Of a stretch of 64,000 nucleotides of DNA, positions 26,272-33,285 are shown in pieces. Numbering within the stretch: the stretch's first letter is position 1; the number at the start of each line of letters is the position of its first letter. A program made the position numbers and the translations under genes. This DNA comes from CAYRES01 sp964423425 (GTDB lineage: Bacteria > Actinomycetota > Thermoleophilia > RBG-16-64-13): positions 124,001 through 188,000 of the forward strand of contig CAYRES010000001.1 in NCBI GenBank assembly GCA_964423425.1. The letters run 5' to 3'. Under the pieces are notes generated by a model. That model ran no database searches. It was not told the DNA's origin and saw nothing but the letters and a program-made list of their open reading frames with translations.

Positions 26272-27033
26272 TCAACCGATGAAGGGAATGAGGGCCTTGC
26301 GGTCTTTCGGGTAGTCGGCGAAGGTCTCGTGATACCAGCGGTGTATGCCGAAGGCGCGCGGTACGAGGTTGGCGGTTGTCCAGGCGAGGAAGGCGAAGCC
26401 ACCCGGACTGAAGCAGGCAAGAGCCCATCCGGCCCACTGAATGATCTCTCCGAGGTAGTTGGGGCAGGAGACGTATTCGTACAGCCCCCCCCGGGGGATG
26501 CGATAGCCCATCTCTCCCGGCCCCCGAAGCCGGATGAGGGTGGCATCGGCCTGCTTGTTGATCACGAAGCCGGCCCAGAAGAGCAGGGTGCCGAGCACGA
26601 ATCTCCACTCCAGCAGCCAAGAGGTGGGATAGGTGGGCCCGAGCGAGAAGAGCCAGCGGGAGTTCAGGTAGGCGTTGCCCAGGTTGAAGAGGAGGCCCAG
26701 GGTCACGGTGAGGAGGGCGAATTGCCGGCGGTTCCCGCGCAGTGTGAGGGGAAACACACACGTGCGGTGCAGGTAGTGGACCATCCAGAAGGTGAGGAGG
26801 ACGAGAGGCACGGCATCGGTGTGTCTCTTGCCCACGACGAAGAAGAGCAGGAACGCGAAGACAGCCGGACTCTCCATGATGATCCACGCCGGGCGGGGGG
26901 AGAGTTCGGGCCCGAAACCAGGGCGGGCGAAACGACCGTACGGTGCGTGGGTGAACCAGAGAGCGATGAACACCACGGCGGCCAGTGCCAGCCAGGTGAC
27001 GACCAGTATGTCGTAGAAGTCTCTCTCGTTCAT
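26272..27033 (-). CDS. Steroid 5-alpha-reductase family membrane protein (SRD5A1/2-like)
   Basis: 253 aa with about seven membrane helices. It closely follows the animal 3-oxo-5-alpha-steroid 4-dehydrogenase pattern. The segments are APYGRF (30-35), a Glu54 in WIIMESP, VHYLHRT with Tyr87, NAYLNSRWL (120-128), and INKQAD with RLRGPGEMGYRIPRGGLYEY (168-187). After these come NYLGEIIQW and the terminal DYPKDRKALIPF. Glu54 and Tyr87 line up with the steroid-contacting Glu57 and Tyr91 of human SRD5A2. The family reduces a C=C conjugated to a ketone with NADPH. Isoprenoid or phospholipid-type substrates cannot be excluded. It is monocistronic. Confidence 0.85.
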   Translation of the reverse strand: MNERDFYDILVVTWLALAAVVFIALWFTHAPYGRFARPGFGPELSPRPAWIIMESPAVFAFLLFFVVGKRHTDAVPLVLLTFWMVHYLHRTCVFPLTLRGNRRQFALLTVTLGLLFNLGNAYLNSRWLFSLGPTYPTSWLLEWRFVLGTLLFWAGFVINKQADATLIRLRGPGEMGYRIPRGGLYEYVSCPNYLGEIIQWAGWALACFSPGGFAFLAWTTANLVPRAFGIHRWYHETFADYPKDRKALIPFIG

Positions 27034-27318
27034 GCGCGTGGTGTCGAGGCCGACGGCGATGATGAGCCGCTCGGCGCCGTATCCTCCCTGCGGGGGCCCG
27101 CTCTCAGGAATCCCGCCCGATACGGCGACTCTCCGGTATGCAGTGCAATGAGCGTATCATGCTGGTGACTCCGCACGTATACTCCGTATGGGTCGAATGG
27201 TTCGACCGTTGCCCAAGCGTCTTGTGCGAAAATTCCGTTGGTCACGGGTGGGCATTAGTGATATCGTCGAGCCGTCGGGATGTGCGGGGGAGTCATTTCA
27301 CCAGATGGGGGCGTTCGC

Positions 27319-27762
27319 ATGCTTCTTGAGAACGTCGACTTTCGCTCGCTCTCCACGGCCGAGATGAGGGAAGCGCTGGTCCTGTGTTTGGGCCGCTTCC
27401 CCCAGCGGGGGCCGGGAGAGCTTTCTTCGTACGCCGGTCTTGTGGGTCGGGAGCTCGAGCACCGCGAACCTGATCTCGACTGGGCGAAGACCAGCTTTGC
27501 AGTAGGTGAGTGCTATCGAAACCTCATTCCTCATGCGGCGGCTTTGCGGTTGCCGAGCGGTCTGTTGGCGGCGGATGTCATAAGCAACCGGGCGAAAGAG
27601 ATGTTCGAGGCTGCCCGCGACGTCTTCGTGACTCATGGCTGTGACGTCGATGCGGCCCGCTGCCTGCAGGCCATGAGCGAGTGCGACGAACGTGTATGCC
27701 TTTCCGCCCAGGAAGGCTGGGTCGAAGGGCCATACGGGGCACGAGAGGCTGCCTACAGCTGA
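27319..27762 (+). CDS. Unknown 147-aa cytosolic protein
   Basis: I recognise no family. It has no signal peptide or membrane helix and is mostly predicted helix: MLLENVDFRSLSTAEMREAL, then ELEHREPDLDWAKTSFAVG, and RAKEMFEAARDVFVTHGCDV. It has a TPR-like look but no clear repeat. Cysteines are frequent (CLGRF, GECY, HGCD, RCLQ, SECDE, RVCL). GC bias and codon pattern resemble its neighbours. ATG at 27319 is preferred over an upstream start at 27280. It sits just before the pyrC leader. Confidence 0.6.
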   Translation: MLLENVDFRSLSTAEMREALVLCLGRFPQRGPGELSSYAGLVGRELEHREPDLDWAKTSFAVGECYRNLIPHAAALRLPSGLLAADVISNRAKEMFEAARDVFVTHGCDVDAARCLQAMSECDERVCLSAQEGWVEGPYGAREAAYS

Positions 27763-27904
27763 CCATCCGCTCTGCGGGGGCGCAGGCTCCCTGCGGGTGG
27801 GGCCGGTGTGACGCCTTTCGCTCCTTCAGCACGTCGTGCCTTCTGGGAAGCCGGTTTCTGCCGGCTTGTTTACTCGTGGTCCGGCCCGCGCTAAGATGAG
27901 TCGA

Positions 27905-27934
27905 CCTTTAAACGTGTCCAGTGAGGCCGAAAGG
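27905..27934 (+). promoter_or_regulatory. PyrR-binding RNA element in front of pyrC
   Basis: A second 30-nt element, identical to the pyrB one at 27 of 30 positions. CCTTT (27905-27909) pairs with AAAGG (27930-27934). The inner GUC/GGC stem encloses hexaloop CAGTGA, again matching the PyrR consensus UCCNGNGAGGY. The 3' arm includes the SD AAAGGA for the GTG start at 27942. Relative to the pyrB copy, one stem C-G pair is U-G here, which preserves the fold. Confidence 0.88.
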
Positions 27935-27941
27935 AAACAAT

Positions 27942-29402
27942 GTGAGCGCACCTGCACCGAAGACGGCGCCGCGGCTGGCCGTGCGCAGTCTTCCTTTCGA
28001 GAGTTTTCTCCTTCCCCACGTCACCCTCTTCGACCCCTCTCTGGAGCTCGATGCGCAGGGCGACCTGCTCGTGATGGATGGCGTCATCGAAGCCCTGGGC
28101 GAGGGTGTGCAGGCCCCTCCCGGCATCGCGGTGCTTGCGGAGCTCGAGGGCTGTCACGTCTTCCCGGCCTTTGTCGACCCCCACACCCACCTGCGGGTAC
28201 CTGGTTTCGACTACAAGGAGGATCTGGAATCGGGCACAACGGCCGCCGCTGCCGGGGGCTACGGTGTCGTCGTGGGCATGGCTAACACTGATCCGGTGGT
28301 CGACGAGGGCCCGGTGGCGGCGTGGGTACTCGATGAGGCGGTGGAGAAGGCTCACGTGTATGTGGGTCAAGTAGGGGCGGTGACCAAGGGTCTCGCGGGT
28401 GAGTCCTTGGCGGAACTCAGGGAGCTGTGCACCGCAGGCGTGTGCGCCTTCTCAGACGACGGCCGGCCCTTGGTCCAGGCAGATCTCCTGCTCAGCGCTC
28501 TCAGGTATCTGCGCGGCACCGGCCGGCCCCTTCTTCTGCACCTGGAGGACCTGAGTCTTTCCCGGGGTGCGGTCATGCATGAGGGTAAGTGGAGTGCGAG
28601 GCTCGGCCTTCGCGGCATACCGATCGCCGCCGAGACGGGGCCGTTGTCTCGTGATCTGGAGATCGTGGAATACGCCTTCCATGAAGGCGTGCGGATGATG
28701 GGTGGAGCAACCTCTGCGGGGAGCGCGCCGTCTGCCGCGGGATCTCTCGTGCATTTCCAGCACCTCTCGGCGGCTGCCTCCGTCGATCTCGTCGCCAATG
28801 CGAAGAAGGCTGGGCTTCCCGTGACCGCCGAGGTGACTCCTCATCACCTGTTGCTCACCGACGAGGAGGTCAAGTCCTTCGACCAGAGCCTGAAAGTCAA
28901 TCCTCCTTTGCGCTCCGAAGTCGACCGGCGGCGCTTGGTCGAGGCTCTGAACGACGGCACCATCGACTGCATCGGCACGGATCATGCGCCGCATGCTCCG
29001 CACGAGAAAGAGGTGCCGTTCGAGGAGGCCTCGCACGGCACAGTGGGCTTGGAGACGGCCTTCGCGGCGCTCTATGATGGCCTGGTGAAGACCGGTGAGG
29101 TCGGGCTTGGCCGGCTCATCGAGGCCATGAGCGCCGCTCCCTGCCACTGCCTGGGGCTGGAGGCGCCGCGGCTCGAGAAGGGCGCTCCCGCCAATTTCTG
29201 TGTAGCCGAATTGGGGGCGTCGTGGACGTTGGGCAGGGGCGATCTGCGCGGCAAGAGTCGGAACTCGGCCTTCCTCGGCCGAAAGATGCGGGGCAGGGTA
29301 GTTCTCACGGTGGTGGCGGGAGTGCGGCGTTACACCTTCAACCCCGCGGCCTCCGGGAACGCTGCGCTGCACGCTGGGTTGGAGGGTGGTCTCCATGCGT
29401 AG
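27942..29402 (+). CDS. pyrC: Dihydroorotase
   Basis: 486 aa, long type I dihydroorotase. It cyclises carbamoyl-aspartate to dihydroorotate. Metal ligands are in DPHTHLRVPGFDYKEDLESG, VTPHHLLLTDEE and IDCIGTDHAPHAPHEK. GTG at 27942 is the only start compatible with the SD in the PyrR element, because the neighbouring ATG at 27940 runs straight into TGA. The gene overlaps carA by 8 nt, implying coupled translation, so the PyrR element probably controls carA as well. Confidence 0.96.
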   Translation: MSAPAPKTAPRLAVRSLPFESFLLPHVTLFDPSLELDAQGDLLVMDGVIEALGEGVQAPPGIAVLAELEGCHVFPAFVDPHTHLRVPGFDYKEDLESGTTAAAAGGYGVVVGMANTDPVVDEGPVAAWVLDEAVEKAHVYVGQVGAVTKGLAGESLAELRELCTAGVCAFSDDGRPLVQADLLLSALRYLRGTGRPLLLHLEDLSLSRGAVMHEGKWSARLGLRGIPIAAETGPLSRDLEIVEYAFHEGVRMMGGATSAGSAPSAAGSLVHFQHLSAAASVDLVANAKKAGLPVTAEVTPHHLLLTDEEVKSFDQSLKVNPPLRSEVDRRRLVEALNDGTIDCIGTDHAPHAPHEKEVPFEEASHGTVGLETAFAALYDGLVKTGEVGLGRLIEAMSAAPCHCLGLEAPRLEKGAPANFCVAELGASWTLGRGDLRGKSRNSAFLGRKMRGRVVLTVVAGVRRYTFNPAASGNAALHAGLEGGLHA

Positions 29403-30561
29403 CGGCACCGTCCCCGGCTATGTGGTGCTCGCCGACGGGACGGTGTATTCGGGCCACGGCTTCGGGGCCTGCGGCGAGGTGTTCGGAGAGATCGTGTTCA
29501 ATACCGGGATGACCGGCTACCAGGAAGTGGTGACCGACCCCTCCTACCACGGCCAGATGGTCACTTTCACCTATCCTCTCGTGGGCAACTACGGGGTATC
29601 AGCCGCTTTGCAGGAGTCGGGCAGGGTCCATTCGCGGGCGGTGGTGGTGCGTGAGGTCAAGAACACCTCTTACAATGCCACCTGTCCGGGTGCCTGGGTC
29701 GACTGGCTGGTCGTCGAGGGCGTGGTGGGCGTGCAAGGTGTGGACACCAGGGCGCTCACACGACGCATTCGCACACATGGAGCGATGACGGCGGCGGTGG
29801 CTGCGGGGGAGCAGCTCGAGGTTGAGCAGCTCTTGGCCCGGGTGGCTGAGCATCCCTCGCTCATGGGACGCGATCTCGTGCGGGAGGTGAGCTGTGCCGA
29901 ACCCTATGAATGGGGATCCGGGCAGGGAGAGTTCCACGTCGTGGCCTACGACTTCGGCCTCAAGCGCTCGATCCTCCGCCGGCTCGAGGCGGCGGGCTGC
30001 CGGGTGACGGTGGCGCCTGCCTCTTTCTCGGCCGAACAAGTATTGGCTCTCTCTCCCGACGGGGTGTTCCTGTCTAACGGTCCGGGTGATCCGGAGCCTC
30101 TCGGCTATGCTGTGGAGGCCTTGCGCGCGCTACTCGGCGCCGTCCCCGTGTTCGGCATCTGCCTGGGGCACCAACTCCTGTCGCTGGCTTTAGGACTCGA
30201 GACGTACAAGCTCACCTTTGGGCATCGCGGTATCAATCACCCGGTCAAGAACTACGTGCACGGCTTCATCGAGATCACCAGCCAGAATCACGGCTTCGCT
30301 GTGCGGCCCCCGGCTGCACTTCAGAAGAGCCTACGAACGGGCGGGGACGTCTCAGCCCTCTCGGCGGCCGCCCGTCGCATCGACACCGCCTTCGGCCCGG
30401 CGGAGATCACTCACATGAACCTGAATGATGGTACGGTTGAAGGGGTGAGGCTGCTCGAGATCCCGGCCTTCTCCGTGCAATACCACCCGGAGGCCGGTCC
30501 GGGGCCGCATGACAGCCGCTACCTGTTCGATGAGTTCGTGCAACTGCTGGGCGGTCGATGA
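29395..30561 (+). CDS. carA: Carbamoyl-phosphate synthase small (glutaminase) subunit
   Basis: 388 aa. It supplies ammonia from glutamine to CarB for carbamoyl phosphate. N-terminal FGEIVFNTGMTGYQEVVTDP and NYGVS mark the CarA domain. The class I amidotransferase domain has FGICLGHQLLSLALG with the nucleophile Cys and QYHPEAGPGPHD with the His/Glu pair. ATG at 29395, with GGAGGG upstream, overlaps the pyrC end. The large subunit carB and the rest of the pathway are not in this window; plsY follows instead. Confidence 0.97.
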   Translation: MRSGTVPGYVVLADGTVYSGHGFGACGEVFGEIVFNTGMTGYQEVVTDPSYHGQMVTFTYPLVGNYGVSAALQESGRVHSRAVVVREVKNTSYNATCPGAWVDWLVVEGVVGVQGVDTRALTRRIRTHGAMTAAVAAGEQLEVEQLLARVAEHPSLMGRDLVREVSCAEPYEWGSGQGEFHVVAYDFGLKRSILRRLEAAGCRVTVAPASFSAEQVLALSPDGVFLSNGPGDPEPLGYAVEALRALLGAVPVFGICLGHQLLSLALGLETYKLTFGHRGINHPVKNYVHGFIEITSQNHGFAVRPPAALQKSLRTGGDVSALSAAARRIDTAFGPAEITHMNLNDGTVEGVRLLEIPAFSVQYHPEAGPGPHDSRYLFDEFVQLLGGR

Positions 30562-30619
30562 CGGACGGCTGTGGGATGGGGTCATCGGCGCAGGTGGCAT
30601 CGGCTTGCGGGGGCGCGTG

Positions 30620-31216
30620 ATGGTGTATCTCTTCACATTGATCGGTCTGTGTGCGGGGTCGCTGCCCTTGGCGTTCTGGCTCGGCCGTGCCCTGCTCGGG
30701 CAAGACGTGCGGCGCATCGCCGATGGCAACCCGGGAGCGGCAAATGTGTGGCGCGCGGGTGGATGGCGGCCGGGCTTGCTGGCGGCGGTCCTCGACATCG
30801 GCAAGGCCGCGGTGCCCGTCGCCCTGGCTCACTACACCTTCGGGGTGGAGGGGTGGGGTCTTGTTCCGGTGGGCATGGCGCCAGTCATAGGCCACGCGTT
30901 CTCGCCCTTCCTGGGTTTCAAGGGGGGTAAGGCCATCGCCGTCACGTTCGGGGCGTGGGGTGGAGTGGCAGGTCTCGAAGCGGTGATCGTCATCGCGCTC
31001 TGTATGGGCGTTGCCTACGCGCTGCAGACGGAAGACGCCTGGACGGTGGCCCTGGGGCTCACAGGGTGGCTCGCCTATCTCCTGTTCAGGCACCCCGAAC
31101 TCAGCCTGGCCGCCTTCTGGGCGGGTGACATGATGGTGCTCGTGTGGAAGCATCGCAGGGAGCTGGCCAGGGTACCGCGGCTGCGCTACTTCGGACCGGT
31201 GAGGCGGAACTCGTGA
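30620..31216 (+). CDS. plsY: Acyl-phosphate:glycerol-3-phosphate acyltransferase (PlsY family)
   Basis: 198 aa with about five membrane helices. The three PlsY motifs are present: LCAGSLPLAFWLGR, DGNPGAANVWRAGG (GNxGxxN) and GHAFSPFLGFKGGKAIAV. PlsY makes lysophosphatidic acid, the first step of phospholipid synthesis. The C-terminal half diverges from standard PlsY, and a paralogue for another polyol-phosphate acceptor is possible. ATG 30620 or GTG 30617 could be used. It is 58 nt after carA and overlaps the glycosyltransferase start (GTGA). Confidence 0.82.
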   Translation: MVYLFTLIGLCAGSLPLAFWLGRALLGQDVRRIADGNPGAANVWRAGGWRPGLLAAVLDIGKAAVPVALAHYTFGVEGWGLVPVGMAPVIGHAFSPFLGFKGGKAIAVTFGAWGGVAGLEAVIVIALCMGVAYALQTEDAWTVALGLTGWLAYLLFRHPELSLAAFWAGDMMVLVWKHRRELARVPRLRYFGPVRRNS

Positions 31217-32358
31217 GCGTCTTGTGGGAAGAGCGACAGCTCTTGGAGGCCGCCCTCCTTGTGGTCTTCATCCTCGTTGCGCTCAGCAACCTCTACTTCC
31301 TTCGGCGGCTGGGAAGCTTCGATCCGCCGGGCGCGCTGCCTCGAGTCTCGGTGCTTGTGCCCGCCCGCAACGAAGAGCAGAACATCGGTCGCTGTGTCCG
31401 CTCACTTCTGGAGCAGGACTACCCGGATTTCGAGGTGATGGTGCTGGACGACCACTCCTCGGATGCGACGGCCCGCATCGTCGAGGAGCTGGCCACAGGC
31501 GACGAGCGGGTCAAACTCATCTCCGGGGCGCCGCTCCCCGGGGGCTGGCTCGGCAAGCACTGGGCCTGCCATCAGCTTGCGCAGGCGGGTAAGGGTGAGC
31601 TGCTGCTGTTCACCGACGCTGATACCTGGCACCATCCTTCGATGCTGCGTGATGCGGTCGCGGCTCAGGCCGCCGAGGGGGCCGATCTCATGTCGGCGCT
31701 CCCCAAAGAGGTCACCCTCAGCTGGTTCGAGCGCCTGGTCATTCCCATCATCAGTTGGGCCATGCTGTCACTCATGCCCTTCGGGCTCGCCCACCGCCTC
31801 AGGCTGCCCCTACTCTCCTTCGGCATCGGCCAGTTCATGCTCTTCCGGCGCGGGGCCTACGTGGAGATGGGGGGGCATGCTGCCATCAGAGACGACGTGG
31901 TCGACGATCTCGCCCTCGCGCGCCTCTGCAAGACCAAGGGTTTCCGCTGGCGGATGGTGGACGGCACCGAGCGGGTCTATTGCCGCATGTACGAGGACTT
32001 CTCCGGCGTGTTCCACGGCATGTCAAAGAGCATCTTCCCTGCTCTGTACTCGCGCGTCGCCATCTTCGTGGCTGTGTTCGGCATCATCGGGTTCGTGTTC
32101 CTCGAGCCCTTCATCATCATCGGCCTCGCCTTGGAGGGGGTGGGGGCGGCTCCCGCCACGGTCGCACGGGCTCTCATCGTCATTGCTTTGGGTGTGCTCT
32201 CGTTCGTGGTCGCCTACGTGCGCTTCGACATACCCTGGCCCCGGGCCTTCCTCTACCCGTTGACGGTGGCAGCGGTGGTGGTGATCGGGGCGCATTCTGT
32301 CGTCGCCAGCCTCACGGGAAGGGCGATGTGGAAAGATCGCTCGCTCGCCCAGGAGTAG
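31213..32358 (+). CDS. Family 2 glycosyltransferase, membrane-bound
   Basis: 381 aa. One N-terminal helix (LLEAALLVVFILVALSNLY) precedes a GT-A catalytic domain with VSVLVPARNEEQNIGRCVRS, VLDDHSSDAT, LLLFTDADTWHHP (the DxD motif) and FGIGQFMLFRRGAYVEMGG. About three membrane helices lie in the C-terminal third. The pattern is like CrtQ/HpnB-type glycosyltransferases that act on lipid acceptors. The acceptor is unknown here. GTG overlaps the plsY stop, so the pair is coupled, suggesting a joint role in membrane lipid synthesis. Confidence 0.85.
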   Translation: MSVLWEERQLLEAALLVVFILVALSNLYFLRRLGSFDPPGALPRVSVLVPARNEEQNIGRCVRSLLEQDYPDFEVMVLDDHSSDATARIVEELATGDERVKLISGAPLPGGWLGKHWACHQLAQAGKGELLLFTDADTWHHPSMLRDAVAAQAAEGADLMSALPKEVTLSWFERLVIPIISWAMLSLMPFGLAHRLRLPLLSFGIGQFMLFRRGAYVEMGGHAAIRDDVVDDLALARLCKTKGFRWRMVDGTERVYCRMYEDFSGVFHGMSKSIFPALYSRVAIFVAVFGIIGFVFLEPFIIIGLALEGVGAAPATVARALIVIALGVLSFVVAYVRFDIPWPRAFLYPLTVAAVVVIGAHSVVASLTGRAMWKDRSLAQE

Positions 32359-32469
32359 AGCGAGGCCGGCGGCCGCGAACGCGCGAGGTGGACCGGTCGC
32401 GGAGCCGATGAAAGGGGCGCCGGTCGGTGTGATTCGTGAGCGACCAAGAAAGATGGGGTGATCAGTCTC

Positions 32470-32808
32470 ATGGCTTTTCAACAGGACTCCAGCCGGCAGG
32501 GCCCGCAGGGGACCCCTCGGGAAGTCAAGGTGCGCCTGCCCGAGGGGGTGGCGGCGGGCACGTACGCCAACGCGATGATGGCGCAGCACAGTCCGTCTGA
32601 GTTTGTGCTCGATTTTGCCTTCATCGCGGGTACGGCCGGAGAGGTGGTAGCCCGGGTCATCACCAACCCGTCACACATGAAGCGCATCATCGGTGCCCTG
32701 CAGGAGAACATGGAGCGGTACGAGAAGGTTCATGGGAAGGTGGCGACGGCCAAAGAGGCCGGTTTCAGGATGGGATTCCACCCCCCGGAAGGAGGCGGTC
32801 ATGATTGA
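32470..32808 (+). CDS. DUF3467 family protein
   Basis: 112 aa. Short conserved core: VRLPEGVAAGTYANAMMAQH, then EFVLDFAFIAG, RVITNPSHMKRIIGALQENM and YEKVHGKV. The family occurs in anaerobes, archaea and bacteria with unknown function and resembles small adaptor proteins. The ATG has only a weak SD. Its stop overlaps the peroxiredoxin start (ATGATTGA), so the two are translated together. A basic, non-secreted protein. Confidence 0.82.
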   Translation: MAFQQDSSRQGPQGTPREVKVRLPEGVAAGTYANAMMAQHSPSEFVLDFAFIAGTAGEVVARVITNPSHMKRIIGALQENMERYEKVHGKVATAKEAGFRMGFHPPEGGGHD

Positions 32809-33268
32809 AGTAGGAGCGAAGGCCCCGCTCTTCGAGGCCGAGAGCGTGGTCGGTGAAGTGGCGCTGAAGAAGCTGCTCGAGGCCGGAGCGGTGGTCCTGT
32901 ATTTCTTTCCCAAGGCCAACACCCCCGGCTGAACGACAGAAGCGGTTGAGTTCAACCAACTGCTCGGTGAATTCGGCGCGGCGGGTGTGCAGGTGGTGGG
33001 CTGCTCGGTCGACAGCGTGAAGGTCCTCGAGGGCTTCAGAGACAAGTACGATCTTCGTTTCCCTCTCGTGAGCGACCACTCACGGGACATAGGCGAGGCC
33101 TACGGGGTGTTGAAGGCCGACCGCAAAGGGAGAACGGAGAGAGACACGGTGGTCATCGCCCGCGACGGCACGGTGGTGCTCGCGTACCGCAAGGTGAAGG
33201 CGCAGGGCCACGCTGCGAAGGTGCTGGCCGACGTCAAGGCGTCCCTCGCTGAAGGGAGGCTTCCGTAG
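32801..33268 (+). CDS. Selenocysteine-containing peroxiredoxin (BCP/PrxQ type), UGA decoded at codon 44
   Basis: Continuous 155-aa reading across an in-frame TGA at 32930-32932. The protein is MIEVGAKAPLFEAESVVGEV, then YFFPKANTPG, then Sec44, then TTEAVEFNQLLGEFG, then VVGCSVDSVKVLEGF. In ordinary bacterioferritin-comigratory peroxiredoxins this motif is TPGCTTEA, so Sec sits at the peroxidatic position. Homology continues on both sides in the same frame, which a true stop would not give. Reduction of peroxides by thiol donors is expected. The usual resolving Cys five residues later is absent; Cys68 might serve. SD GGAGG (32791-32795) is present. selA/B/C are not in this window. Confidence 0.88.
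32941..32964 (+). promoter_or_regulatory. Bacterial SECIS-like hairpin after the UGA codon
   Basis: GGTTGA (32944-32949) and TCAACC (32952-32957) form a perfect 6-bp minihelix with apical GU, separated from the UGA by 11 nt. AGC and GCT (32941-32943, 32962-32964) can extend the stem across a small bulge. A minihelix with a G-U apex at this distance is the known requirement for SelB in E. coli fdhF-type SECIS elements. Confidence 0.7.
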
Positions 33269-33285
33269 ACGGTCGGGCGACCCTA

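Noticed and set aside
32930..32932. TGA as nonsense mutation or sequencing error in prx
   Set aside because: The TGA is exactly at the peroxidatic position, the frame is intact beyond it, and a SECIS-like hairpin starts 11 nt later; a random stop would not show these three features.
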